Source: Bretschneidera sinensis
Lineage: Eukaryota; Streptophyta; Magnoliopsida; Brassicales; Akaniaceae
NCBI GenBank assembly: GCA_023935145.1
Contig: CM043698.1
Location: 143,510,001 to 143,574,000, forward strand
Direction: 5' to 3'
Length of the DNA: 64,000 bases
Within the stretch, counting starts at the first letter, position 1; every line of letters begins with the position of its first letter. The notes under the pieces are model-generated. The model did not search any database, was not told the DNA's origin, and was given only the letters and a program-made list of their open reading frames with translations. The position numbers and the translations under genes are program-made. Positions 35,613 through 48,709 of the stretch are shown in pieces.

Positions 35613-36927
35613 AGCTAATAGAACCATAAAAAGGAAAACCAAGATAATATCTCAAGCAATATTTTGCTTTAGATGAAACAACTGAGCCGTGCAACTCCTA
35701 AATGAGACATAATAACTGCATAAAAGTACAAATCTAAAAATTCCTATGATAAAATCCACCAATATGGAGATAGTAAAAGTACAATAAGTCTATCCAGAAA
35801 AAAAAAAATTGTTCAAAGAAAAGGTTCATAAAGACTCACAAAGGCATGACATTTATCAAGTCAATATTAAGGCATATATATTACAAGTTTATTCATCAAT
35901 TTCAAAACAGTAAAATAAATTATTTTAATAGACAGTGAACCAATATGCACCCATTAGAAATATTGAAATAATCCCAACAATAAAAATTTGAGATACCAAA
36001 ACAAAAAAAAAATAAATTGAAAACCACATAATTAAATTTCTTTGGAAAAAAAATTGTAGATCATAATCATCGTTGTGAGGCTTGCCTTCTTTTAGAAGGA
36101 ACCTAAGATAATTAAATTTTTGCTATCTTATTATACATAAAAATGGAATCGTTCACGGGTAAAATTAATCATCAAAAGCAAGATAACAGAAATGACATCG
36201 AAAATAAAATGAAAGAGAAATAAAAACAAGTAAATGCTTACGCACATCGATCACAGATCATGGCATAACCTCCACTAGTCCACCAGCCTTGTCTGGGTTC
36301 AATAGAGAAAGAGTGGCAATAAAAACAGGTCAAGCCCATTGATGATGAGGAGGTTGAAGAAGAAGCATCCATCGAATAAACTTAAAAAACTGAAAAATAG
36401 GCTTTGGTTTTTTTTTTTTTTTTATCTTCTCTTTTGTTCTCTTTTTATGTGTGGTAGTGAATACTGAATACTAAGAAACCTGTGCAGATAGAGAGAAAGA
36501 AGCGGATAGTGAGAGATAGAGAGAAGTACCTATTTGGTATAAAATGCATTGATAGAGACAAAATGAGAAGGAAAAAACGGTCAATTTTGCAATCATGACA
36601 GCAGTCAAGGTTCACTGAACCAAGAGGATACATTGAGAAGAATTTCAAACTATTTAAGAAACATTTTTTTAATTTCCAAATTAGATGATTGGATTTTTGA
36701 GAATGTGAAATCAAACAGTTAGGATTCATTTTGTAAGTGAAGTCCAAATTAGCAGAATTGCCAAATATGAAAATTCAAATTGGTTTTTTGATTAACATGA
36801 AACAATATGAGTATCAAGTTGGGCAATTTGCCACTTTTGTAAATAGAGTTAGTAAGGTGCTAATAACGCCTCAAAAACACAACTTAGCATGACAAATGAG
36901 ATAAAAGGGTACTTTGTATTTTCTTAC

Positions 36928-37033
36928 CAATTGGCCGCCATTCGGTTCAATGCACCAGCCAAGTTTGTCCTGTTATGACCAAAAGGGATCAAAATTGAAC
37001 TCAACTTGACTGCTTCTCTGGCCATGTCTGTAA
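36928..37033 (-). other. Conserved exon-like segment upstream of g3
   Basis: Copy of the segment at 4932-5037, with acceptor, ATG, open frame and GTAAG donor all kept. Function unknown. Confidence 0.35.
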
Positions 37034-37279
37034 CTGCAGAAATGAGTATATGAAATGCTGCAATTGTTTATAGATAAACTCGTTTGCAAAAATTTTCTCT
37101 ACGGTTTTACAAGGGTTTTTCTCGCCAACCAAACAGCAACAGGAAGTTTTAGAGAACGATGTTGAAATTGCGATGGAGAGAGTTTACTGGCAACGACACA
37201 TTTTTCAAAATATGGGCTGCTGGGACGTACATAGTCAATATGGGCTACTAGATGATTGGGCTTATTGAAGTTAGTGGGC

Positions 37280-38080
37280 AGATGGTCAATTTGCTCTTTT
37301 AAAATTAAAAAATAGAAAAATCAGATGAAGTCCTTGAATTTTAATATAAAATCAAATCAACAAACATCAAAGTTTACGGTAAAAATATTTTAAGTAATAA
37401 TTGCATACCCAATCCAAACATCCAGAACAACTTTCTGCAAAACTCAATCATAATTGTATGAAAATTTGTGTAGTAATTACCATTTAAATTTTCAGAGTGT
37501 TCAAAGCGAGTGTTTAAATATTACTACTCAAACAATTTAAAGAGAACAACCATTAATTGTTGGTTGCATAACCACATGATAAACTCTTAATAATTACTAG
37601 AATTCACTTTGTTTAAACAAAGAAACGCAATTAAAATAACATATGTTCAAAGCTAATGGAGGCATAATTTAATATGAGTAATTCCATAAACTCATATCTT
37701 AAACGAGTAATTCGGTAGCAAGTACTCACTACTTAAACATTTGAATTTTCTAAATATATTGTGTTACTTACGTGGATTTTTTTTCTTCATTTTATTGAAT
37801 TTTTAGTGATGCTATCCATTTATTTTAATTTCTCTTAATTATCTCCTAAAATTTGATTGTCTAACTTTGAAATAGTTCAAAAATTATTTGATAACATTTT
37901 TTAATTGTTAAAGATTTATTATTTTATTCGAATATAAAATATTAGATTAATTTTTTAATTACTTTGACATACACAATAAATATTTTATCAGTTTGAGAAC
38001 ATTTAAAGAGCGATTTACGAAGATACTGTTATCGTATTCATAAAATACAATAAAATAAAATCTTAGATTAAAATTTTAAG
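37280..38080. other. AT-rich spacer, unit C
   Basis: No gene; corresponds to 5320-6083. Confidence 0.5.
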
Positions 38081-38957
38081 GGGTAGTGATATTGACACTA
38101 CAAAAATAGTTATCCGCACTCTATTTTTTTCTTTTAAAACTTACAATAGTGCCCATAATAAAAGTTAGATACACAATTTGACTTCTAAATTATAATTACT
38201 ACCACGAATTCTCTTTACAAGATTCTATGATACAAAATATTATATTAATTACATTCTTTATTCGTTTTTTTTTCTACTTTTCTCTCTTTTGTTTTCTTCC
38301 GTTTTTCCTTAAATTTTTGTTAGAGACACGAATTAAACTTTTACGTGAAAAATATTGATCCTACTGAATGCAAATGATCCAACTTCTGAAAATCTTATTA
38401 ATATTTACTATTTTCAGCTAATAATTCTAATTAAGTTGATTAATAAGAGCCATTAATTCTATAATCTTGAGAGTTATTAATATTCAATGTAGAACACATA
38501 TTCCGTCAATTGAATATCTAATATTATGAAAAAGGTGAAGAAAGAATTAAAATTAATATTACAGGGTTGAAGACAAAGATTTTGATAATAGAAGAACCGA
38601 AACACTGTTGGAGCCTTTGGACACCCTAATTTTTTAGTAAAACCTTTTGTGTTCAACTACATAAGGAGTCATTTTGCTGTTAGAGACATTTTAATTTGAC
38701 ATGATTTACTTTTACTCTATGAAGAACAGAGATGATGAGATAGTGAGGGTAAAGATTTAGAGATGAAGAAAGTATAATTAATAGAAATTTTTGTATTATA
38801 AAAACTTGTAAAGAATATAAATGACAGTAATGGTATTTCAAAGTCAAAAGAACACATAACTTTAATTAGGGGTATTATTGTAAGTTTTAGAAACAAAAAA
38901 AAATAATAATCGGAATGCCAATAATTAAAGATTTATGGAGTGTCGATATCGCTACCC
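38081..38957. mobile_element. TIR element in spacer (unit C copy)
   Basis: Same ends as the 6084-6957 element (GGGTAGTGATATTGACACT on the left, GTGTCGATATCGCTACCC on the right). Non-coding. Confidence 0.65.
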
Positions 38958-39866
38958 ATATTTTATTTGCTTACACAAACATGCAATAATATTTATTATA
39001 TAAATTAAAGTGTATTTCATCTTACACAAGACCCAATCCTATCAAAGACCTTATATTTTGTCAAGGAATTTCGTATTTAAATTTAAATATGATTTATTAT
39101 TAAGATAGTTTTATCAATGTCTTATTTAATATAATCATTATAGTATTAAAAGTTCATATGCATTCAATGCTATCAATTATTTAAAACTCCATTTAATTTT
39201 GATGGTACGCACAAAATGTAGTTCCCTTTTGAGATTGAACAAGTTTCCCAATCAGTATTAGGTGTAGTATAAGATGCCACTGTGACTCAAATAATTTAAA
39301 AATTCAGTTTAAAAATTCTTATCCTCCATCAAACTTAAATAATTCCCTCCAGCCTGCAACGAGAGAGTTTTTTGTAATTTAATATTTCTATTATTAGAGA
39401 GAAAGGAAGCAGAGAATGATGGAGATAGAAAACTTTCTAGGGTTGTTTTTTATAAGAAAAAAAGTGTAGAACAAAGGACTATGTACGAGATGGGCTTCAA
39501 TAAAATCTATACAGTGAATCTCATTTACAAAATAGTTTCCTCCAGCCAAAAAAAGAGAGTATTAAGCCGACAATCTTTAAGAAATTAAATCAATCTTTCC
39601 ACCCTGTCAAAAATCTCTCCTATTACTTTATAAGCTAACCACAAATGGAGGATGGGATCAAGGTGATGTGCTTCTTCTTTTCACGTGAAGATTGAAAAAT
39701 TGTTCCATGCCCAAATCTCCTGAACCACAGACTCACTACTCAAGGCAAAAAAGCCCCAAAATCTGATAAATTTAAAACAATGAAAAACAGCCCGATAAGC
39801 CATGAATTTGTCATTGATTTGACAACTTCCGTACCACTCCTAGAAATGAGTCATATAGGCAATATG
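38958..39866. other. AT-rich spacer between the TIR element and MITE-like element, unit C
   Basis: No gene; corresponds to 6958-7867. Confidence 0.5.
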
Positions 39867-40082
39867 TAGGGCTGTAAATCAGCTCAGGCCGCCCGAGCTC
39901 CACTTTTAGCTCACTCAAACTCGCTCATAACGCTTCATGAGCCAATCTCGAGCAGAATTTTAGCTCATAAAATTCTTGTTCCGAGCATGAGAGTAGTGTG
40001 GCTTGCCTCAATAACGCTCGAGCATTTTAAGCTCGTTACTTTCCAAGCTGAGCAATCAATACAATTCGTCTCAGCTCGATTT
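39867..40082. mobile_element. MITE-like element (unit C copy)
   Basis: Copy of the GAGCTCG-rich element at 7868-8085, starting TAGGGCTGTAAATC. Confidence 0.45.
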
Positions 40083-40428
40083 AAATTAAAATACGAATAT
40101 ATTTCTATACTGTTATACATATATAAAACTCCCATACAAGTTTTACAATATAGGAAATAAAAGCCAACTTTACTTCAAGGGAAAAACTTACATTTAAAAT
40201 AAAAAAAGGGGAAAACTTACATAAAAAAGTACTTCAAGCAAAAAACTACCATATATATAGTCTTATATAGTTACTAGGGCTTTTATGTTCAACTCTTCTT
40301 TTTGTCATTGAGCTCAATATCATATCTCATAACAATATCATACCTATACCATTCCAAGGTACAACTGCACCCCCAAAATAAACTCTAAACAATGGCTTAA
40401 ACCTTCTAAGAGTAGTTACTTTATCACG

Positions 40429-43400
40429 CTAGAGCTTCTGATTCAATCCAGCAGCTTGGGCCTTTTGTAGTCCTATGACCAGTTTCCCCTCTGGTTCCTT
40501 CAGATAAAATGTAACTGCAAACTCCACCACTCATGGTCACTATCTCTTCATACATCAAATAGTAACTCACAAGTGCATTAAGTAAACACTTAAAAAACTT
40601 TCAAAATGTTTTTCAAGTAAGATTTAGAAAACTATTAAAGATTAATCAAGGTGCATGAAAGAAAGAACTAAAATGATATTGCTATTATTTAGCAAATTTA
40701 AATATGTAATTTCATTACACAGGATCACTAGAAAGTGAAATGTGTTTATATATGCAAAATTGAGCTCAAAATAACTACTTGATTGTGACTAAAAGAGTAA
40801 GATGTGATGGCAGAAATAAGAGTGATAATTCAAATTAGAAAACATAATTATCAAGATTGCCTGAGCATTACTGAAGCTAGAATTACATGAATTACCTTTG
40901 TCACCGGGTTTACCATCCATCAAAGTCATGTACCCTCTGAGCCCTTCTAAGTTGTAAGTCTTGCTGCTATTGAGAGGCCGAGAGTAGTAGTTAAACTGCC
41001 ACTCAAGGCCTGTTGTATCCTGGACTCTAATTGGAATTCGTTGCCCCGCAGAAATTTTAGGGAAGAAAGCCTGCATTATTTAGTATCTATTACCAAAAAA
41101 GAGTTTAAATCCTAGGTCTACTAGACACTATAACAAGACCATATGTCATTTCTCATAAATCAATTAGTTTAATGACCATGCAGAGCCATTAAACAAAAGG
41201 GAAACTGGTAGAGGGGAGTAGCCTTTCTACTTTCCTCCTCCCTAAGCATGGTTTTAGTTATTACAATCATCATCATCTTAACATACAGACTTACCTCCGC
41301 ATGCTTTTTCGGAATCAACATGCGACCCGTCCTGGGATCAGAATCAGTTGCAGTCAAGATTTTATTGAATAAAGAGACAAGTTGATGCTCTCTGGCTTCT
41401 ATAGGCTTCTGACCATTTGGTTCAGAGGTTGATGATGTTGGATCGGCCCCACAGTTTCCTGCAACTGAACACCAACATAGAGTTAGTAGTCAATGAAAAA
41501 CAATGATCATCCAGTATAACAGCTTAAAATTGCAAGCTATAAATATACTTTTTGAAAAAAAAAGACCGAACTTCAGTGGAATCATCACCTTCCTTTAAAC
41601 CAAAGAGAGCAAAATAAAGGAATTTATCTTCCTTCCTCCTTAAAGCATTAAAATAAAGTTTTCCTCTTCTATAAGACATTTTTTATTCAAACAATACATC
41701 AACATTTTCTTGTATAAAATCTGGCATGACAGCTTAAAGCTTCAACAGATTGATTGAACAAATAGATTACCAATGTCCTTTAATTCCAATGATGGGGTAG
41801 ACTGTGGCCCAGAAATTTCTCTGTCCGAGTAAACAGACAAGTCAACTCGAGAGGGGCCCCTCAATGATGAGCATTCCATGCATTCTATGCCACCGACATC
41901 CAATATTATATGTGTATATCTTGACATAATGCAACCACAGTGAATTGCCTGGGCAGGAAAATGAAGCATTAGCGTATAGAGAATATAGAGTAGTAATCAA
42001 AAGCGAGTTCTTTGATTAAGAATAATCAGGATATAAACCCACAGAACAGAGACACAATATGACCGCCCATAAAGGCCAGCAAGGGGAAAATTTGCAAAAG
42101 CAATAAAAAGTTCAAGATACCTTTTCGCAAGTAACACAATTTCTCCAGCCATCATCATTCAAGTGAAAGATATTGCAAAATCTTCCCTCCTCATAAGCAG
42201 AGCTGAATTTGCAAAAGACTTAAGTCAATTAATCATAAGCAGTGTGGGAAAGGAAGAAGATTCAATCAAATTTATAATCCCATCACAAGCTTTACCATGA
42301 AGACAATAAAGACGCACAAGTGAAAATAAAACGAGTACTTTGCCGGGAGTACAGACAATTCATCTAATTGGAAATATTAAAATTTATAAACTTGTTCGCA
42401 TGTGATGTGGAGTCAAAATCTAATTCTGCAACTAAGATCCCTCCAGAATATAAAGTTATGCACTAAAGGTGATCACACCAAAGAGGGGCAGTTATGATAG
42501 AGGAGAGAAAAGAAGAAAAAGTAAAAGAAAGACAAAGAAACTTCGTAGGGAAAAACCTTATTGAAACAACTTATGTTTGTGAATGGTGAAATATCTAAAA
42601 GATTTGCTTATGCAAAGTCATAAAGTTACTATTCATGTCAAACGCTTGCACTTACATGCGCGACAAAAGGATGCATGTGTACGTGCATGCGCACACAAAA
42701 CATACTCAAGCACACAATAACATGTGTTGACACAATAATATCTTCAATGAAACAAGCATCAGGCACAGGCAACACCTTCTGGTATAAGGAAAAGCAATAG
42801 ACATAAGGAAAAGAAATCTTAAAATAGACATCAATAGCATGCTATCAACGATCCAGAAATATGAACTTGAATATATTGGAAATGTAATAAAATCGAATTG
42901 ATGCCTGATGAAGAGACACATCTTTGAAAATATCCTTTTTCTCGCAAAGTGATGGAACAAATGAATAAAAAGAGAAAGAGGACCACTCATATCGTCAAAC
43001 ATCAAAAGACACGTAATATTACTTTTAGAGAAAAACTTAGATTAGATAGTTTAACACAAATCTTTTACGCCACATTTCATTTGATTTGTCGATTAAATAA
43101 TGGAGAAAGCAGCAAGCCCATTTACCTCATATTCTATTAGTAAAGGGCTTACAGAAATCATCAAATTCAGATTATACACACATAAGAAAGATAAAGCGTG
43201 AGAATTTTGTTTACATTAAGAAACTAATAGTATACCTATGTAATTCAATAACTTCCTTATCTAAAATGCCTCTTCAGTACATAACTTCCAAAGAAGGTCT
43301 TACCATAGTCATAAAAGGAAAAATCTTTTATATGTAATAAGTAAATTATTTCTTTGTAATATGTGTTGGACTAACTAACTAATTTCATAATTTAGCACTC

Positions 43401-46400
43401 ACACACTCTCATACTTGCAATATAATGTTGGTAACACAACATCCAAACTACATATTTAAATTTTATCAATTCAATCTATTGCAGATTTTGCATAACAGTG
43501 ATAATATTAACTGAGCAGAAGTTTTACATGTCTACATGTATAATAAGACATGAATAGCCAAACACTTGCGTGAAAATTTTACAACCAACAGTAGCCCATA
43601 AAAGCCTAGAAAACATTAGCTAAATGCATTCAGAACTTGATGAGGCATTTTGAATCGAAACAATCATTTCATTATATTATTGGTATCTATCTATTTTCCT
43701 ATCTTTTAACCCTAATGACCTGAAAAATTAATAATATTCACTATTGAATAACAAAAAAATTATACTCAACAAAAGGATAATGGAAAGGGGAAGTAGAGTG
43801 AAGAGAAATGATTTTAGGCAATAATTCTTTGGAGGACAGAAACTACCAATTTAATACTACAATCCAGGTACAAAATGGCAAAGTGGTTGCAGCATTATTC
43901 TAAATAGAACAAAACCGATGTTGTTTTAAATTGTGAAGCTAGAACAAGATCATTTCACGACAAAACTATGAATGAAAAATGGTAACTTATTAAAAAAATG
44001 GAAAAAACGGTAAGGTTAACATTTACCAACCATGCTGAAAAACAGTTTTGCTTACCTTTTTCTTTTCCTGATAGTACGAAGAAAATAAATCATTCTTGAA
44101 AAAATAAATACCATTAACACAAATTCCAGTACATAACTATGGTTAAATTCATTTTTTTTTTTGTAGTGCTACCAAGGCGGTGTCAAATTCATTTTAAGCT
44201 AAGAGGAAAAGTTTCTCTGTTCGATTGTTAATTAACTATTTAATTCGCATTAAACTTGGTCATACTTAGTGATGGGTTGAATACATGAATTTTTCAGCAT
44301 AGAACATAAATTTATGTATCATATATCCTTTTCTTTTGAAAATTATAAATCATTTAACATATACCTATTTCACTCTCTTGTCCACAAATTCAAAGCATGA
44401 GCAATAATGACTACAGCAGGAAGAAGTTAAAAAAGAAGGAACTACAACATATCAATGGCCTAATAATATACTGGTTTTCTTCCTCCTTCGCTGAGAACCA
44501 TTCTGCCTTCTTCCAAACAGGAAAAAAAAATGAATTGTGAATTGGATGAGTTTTCCACTGATCACATATCACAAGATCTAATGATTTGGGAAATTGATGA
44601 TACTTTTAGTTTTAGCTAATTAATTTGAGGTGGAGTCTTGAGAAAGAAAGCAAGAGTACCATCAGTAATAAGGTCTATTGCGGTAAACCTTCCACTGTTT
44701 GTTTATAAAACTGAACTACTAGGGGGACATAAAAGATGGATTTTATCAAGTATAAACTTGTTCTAATCTAAGGTAGTACGCTCATGAGCTTGACCATATT
44801 TCACTGTCAAGAAATTATTGAAGACTCCCATCTTCAAGTTTGACACAAACATAGGTACATAGTTTAGTTCTTTCTAAGTCGCGAACGAGTGTCAATCATT
44901 TATTCCAAAAAAATGTAAGGAGAGTGGGAGTTACTACTGCACCTTCCTTAAGGCCACCCTGTTAGACTTTGGTTACTAGAACTACATTCCAGTGAAGAGA
45001 CAACTTCAAAAATGTTCAACTCTATAGCATTCAAAAAGGTTTCTATATGATTTCTATAAAACACGAAAACGATTTCACCACTATAAGATATTAGTGGTTG
45101 TTAGCTATTATAATTTCACTAAAAAGATATCGTAATTAGCATCAAATTTTTCAACAAAATTTATTTGCTTCAAAAACTGTAGTGTTTTTTTTTTTTTTTT
45201 TTTTTTTGTGTGTAATTTTATTTCATTGCACCAAACTTAACTCATTGCAACATCATTGCTTTCTGTTGCCATATTCTTAATCTACTGCAGCATCATGGTG
45301 TCATGGTGCTACTCGTCTAGCTTATGGCAACATTTTTTTTTCATGCTGCTCTTAACCTATTGCAACATCATTATTTCTTGTTGCTATATAACAAATTTCA
45401 TTCGGGTTACCCTCCAAGCCAAGAACAGATTTTTGTAAGTTATTTCACCCTTCCATGATCAAAACCCTTTTCATGCAGTTCTCATGTTGCCCACAGCATA
45501 AGGATCGTGATTATTTATCATCATTTTTACATCCTTTCTCAAACAAAGTACAAGGTTATTTCAAAATATTTAGTTTCACTCGATGCTGGATGATTGTTTA
45601 ATACCTTAGGTTACCTATGTTTTGTACTATCTTGACAGTATTCATTCTTTCGTATTTGTAGATAAACATTAACATTTAACAATGCCGGCCCAAATTTTGA
45701 TAATTGTTTTAAATAGAATATACAATTTCATAGTTTCATCACAATTAAAGTACGTGTATGGACATTTTTTAATGAAATATGTGCGAATAAAAGAATATCG
45801 TCCATTAAATCCAAGATAAATTTACAAAATCTCACACGGGTTTTTGTGCTACCTACAAAATTTTTATTAAAGGCAAGAGTTTTCCTTGTAATGTGTTTCG
45901 TCACACACCACATGAATGTGAATCCAAGATCCAAACACCCATAAAATAAGTATTGAGCCTAATAGTGACAGCCTAAGAGAAAGAATCAATTGAAGAGGAT
46001 CTCTATCACTGGACTAAAATCTTCTATTGGTAGCAAATCAGATACTTCATCTAACCTGTAAATGCACCGATTCTTTTTTTGCCGGGGTGTTGGAGTGTTA
46101 TCGTGAATTCACTCTTACCCAATTAAACAATTTATACAAGAATTACATCATCAAAATACAAAGAGAACACGAAAACTGAAAATTATCAACATCAACATTA
46201 AAAATAAAAGCTATGGAGCTGGCAACTAGTGCTGGTAAATGACAGCAACAAGAACAATTTCAAGAGAGATCACTCCCCTCCTTTCCTTTATTATTCCTCT
46301 GTGCAACTTCTACAATCTATAGTTCTTCCAATTTCAACTACCACAAACACTAAGCAACACAAGTATAGAAGGGACAACTACAGCAGTAGTCACATAGACT

Positions 46401-47772
46401 TCCTGCCCTTTACTCTTTCTGCTTCCTCTTCAACATGATTAAAAAGGACGATTTTGAAAAAAAAGGGAGCAACAATCATGGAACAAGAGCCTCGTACCAT
46501 TACCCTATAATTAACTCCATGGGACAATTCAAACAGTGAGAAATATTACCTAATCATAGATTCATAGTTATAAGCACAATTTTTTGATAATTAAAATGTA
46601 TAAATAGAAAGAAACACGCATCAAGGGGGTGCAACCCAAGTACAAGGCCGTAGTTATAAACACAATAGACGAAAGAAGAGGGAATAATTGTACTGATCCG
46701 TCATAAAATATATGCAATTCAATATTGAATAAATGAATATGACATTAGATGTTTGAATAACCAAAAAGGAGATTACTGAAGAAAAATATGGCATCACTAA
46801 AATGACAACTACATACTTTACTGACAACTAATTAAGGTGCTTTGTGTTTCATTCACCTTAATGCACTTCTTACTAACAATGGATCCATTAAATCGTTACT
46901 AATGATGTTATTCACATTTTCAAAATTTTATCAACACAGACTATTGCACATGAAGTATAACTTCTTACTTTGTTGCTATACATATATATATATATATCCA
47001 CTTATAATGCCAAACAACTAATAGAACCATAAAAAAGGAAAACCAAGATAATATCTCAAGCAATTTTTTGCTTTAGATGAAACAACTGAGCCGTGCAACT
47101 CCTAAATGAGACATAATAACTGCGTAAAAGTACAAATCTAAAAATTCCTATGATAAAATCCACCAATTTGAACATAGTAAAAGTAAAATAAGTCTATCCT
47201 AAAAAAAAAATTATGCAAAGAAAAGGTTCATAAAGACTCACAAAGGCATGACATTATCAAGTCAATATTAAGGCATATATATTACAAGTTTATTCATCAG
47301 TTTCAAAATAGTAAAATAAATTATTTTAATAGACAGTAAACCAATATGCACCCATTAGAAATATTGAAACAATCCCAACAATAAAAATCTGAGATATCAA
47401 AACAAAAAAAAAAAATTGAAAACCACATAATTAAATTTCTTTGGAAAAAAAATTGTAGATCATAATCATCGTTGTGAGGCTTGCCTTCTTTTAGAAGGAA
47501 CCTAAGATAATTAAATTTTTGCTATCTTATTATACATAAAAAAGGAATCGTTCAGGGGTAAAAATAATCATCAAAAGCAAGATAACAGAAATGACATCGA
47601 AAATAAAATGAGAGAGAAATAAAAACAAGTAAAATGCTTACGCGCATCGATCACAGATCATGGCATAACCTCCACTAGTCCGCCAGCCTTGTCTGGGTTC
47701 AATAGAGAAAGAGTGGCAAAAAAAACAGGTCAAGCCCATTGGTGATGAGGAGGTTGAAGAAGAAGCATCCAT
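40429..47772 (-). CDS. g4: compact VAL/HSI2-like zinc-PHD-B3 protein, intact (271 aa)
   Basis: Six exons join in phase: 47642-47772, 42121-42202, 41771-41948, 41295-41458, 40896-41070, 40429-40514 (131+82+178+164+175+86 = 816 bases, 271 codons plus TAG). All introns are GT-AG. Residues 16-19 form a CxxC; residues 29-43 (GWRTSGGYAMICDRC) and 44-99 form the VAL-type zinc/PHD-like region with Cys 40, 43, 53, 66, 69, 77, 94, 97 and His 74. A short Ser/Pro-rich linker follows, then a B3 domain at ~158-262 (SLFNKIL, LIPKKHAE, FFPKIS, VQDTTGLEWQF, TYNLEG, EPEGKLVIG). It ends at 271, with no CW finger and no EAR motif, whereas VAL proteins are usually 700-900 residues. By family it should be a nuclear DNA-binding or repression-related factor; without CW/EAR it may act as a competitor. 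Intron 1 is 5.4 kb. Upstream in minus sense lies a CT-rich leader. Confidence 0.85.
42641..42722. repeat. Intron 1 minisatellite, short allele (unit D)
   Basis: Short form like unit A, with TGCATG at 42672-42677 and again near 42,684. Confidence 0.7.
43140..45032. other. Intron 1 of g4, no gene seen
   Basis: Conserved intron sequence shared by all units; only homopolymer runs of note. Confidence 0.6.
45033..47014. repeat. Extra ~2-kb intron 1 segment, full copy (unit D)
   Basis: Present here and in E, partial in B and C, absent in A, where TATAGCATTCAAAA joins directly to CAACTAATAGAACC. Ends in D are CATTCAAAAAGG and GCCAAACAACT. It contains a poly-T run (45,184-45,207) and degenerate ~42-bp repeats of the TTGCAACATCATT type (45,240-45,390). 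No transposase or terminal repeats are seen. Confidence 0.65.
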
Positions 47773-48322
47773 TGAATAAACTGAAAAAACTGAAAAATAG
47801 GCTTTTGTTTTTTTGTTTCTTCTCTTTTGTTCTCTTTTTCTGTGTGGTAGTGAATACTGAATACTAAGAAACCTGTGCAGATAGAGAGAAAGAAGCGGAT
47901 AGTGAGAGATAGAGAGAAGTGCCTATTTGCAATAAAGTGCTTTGATAGAGACATAATGAGAAGGAAATAGATGGTCAATTTTGCAATCATGACAGCAGTC
48001 AAGGTCCATTGAACCAAGAGGATAAGTTGAGAAGAATTTCAAACTATTTAAGAAACATTTTTTTTTAATTTCCAAATTAGATGATTTGATTTTTGAGAAT
48101 GTGAAATCAAACGGTTAGGATTCATTTTGTGAGTGAAGTCCAAATGAGCAGAATTGCCAAATATGAAAATTCAAATTGGTTTTTTGATTAACATGAAACA
48201 ATATGAGTATCAAGTGGGCAATTTGCCACTTTTGTAAATAGAGTTATTAAGGTGCTAATAACGCCTCAAAAACACAACTTAGCATGACAAATTAGATAAA
48301 AAGGTACTTTGTATTTTCTTAC

Positions 48323-48428
48323 TAATTGGCCGCCATTCCGTTCAATGCACCAGCCAAGTTTGTCCTGTTATGACCAAAAGGGATCAAAATTGAACTCAAC
48401 TTGACTGCTTCTCTGGCCATGTCTGTAA
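48323..48428 (-). other. Conserved exon-like segment upstream of g4
   Basis: Copy of 4932-5037. The base before the GTAAG donor is changed (G to A) but the donor itself stays. The open frame is kept apart from an Arg to Gly change. Confidence 0.35.
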
Positions 48429-48570
48429 CTGCAGAGATGAGTAAATGAAATGCTGCAATTGTTTATACATAAACTCTGTTGCAAAAATTTTCTCTACGGT
48501 TTTACAAGGGTTTTTCTCGCTAACCAAACAGCAACAGGAAGTTTTAGAGAGCGATGTTGAAATTGCGATG

Positions 48571-48681
48571 GAGAGAGTTTACTGGCAACGACACATTTCT
48601 CAAAATATGGGCTGCTGGGACGTACATAGTCAATATGTGCTACTAGATGATTGGGCTTATTGAAGTTAGTGGGCAGATGGT
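48571..48681 (-). promoter_or_regulatory. Possible promoter/leader region of g4
   Basis: Same two TGGGCT motifs as in unit A at the equivalent positions. Conservation is not decisive because the whole unit is conserved. Confidence 0.25.
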
Positions 48682-48709
48682 CAATTTGCTCTTTTAAAAT
48701 AAAAAACAT

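Larger units (their letters stand above)
31227..36372 (-). pseudogene. g3: VAL-like zinc/B3 gene, exons 1-3 only
   Basis: Exon 1 is 36242-36372 (MDASSSTSSSSMG), exon 2 is 31577-31658 and exon 3 is 31227-31404. All three are open with consensus splice sites. Exons 4-6, which encode the whole B3 domain, are missing because foreign DNA replaces the unit left of 31,004. In exon 2, Trp and Asn of GWRNC have become Arg and Ser. A transcript could at best encode the zinc region without a DNA-binding domain. Confidence 0.85.
31004..41582. repeat. Tandem unit C of the VAL-like array
   Basis: It begins in what would be intron 3 of g3 and runs through exons 3-1 of g3, the spacer with its TIR and MITE-like elements, and exons 6-4 of g4. 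It jumps to unit D at 41,583, where about 515 bp of intron 3 are missing compared with the A/B and D/E junctions. Confidence 0.9.

Noticed and set aside
36445..36747. 100-codon minus ORF upstream of g3 exon 1 (and equivalents at 47,730 and 59,685)
   Set aside because: It reads through the CT-rich leader in a different frame from the zinc-protein start; not conserved as protein between units.
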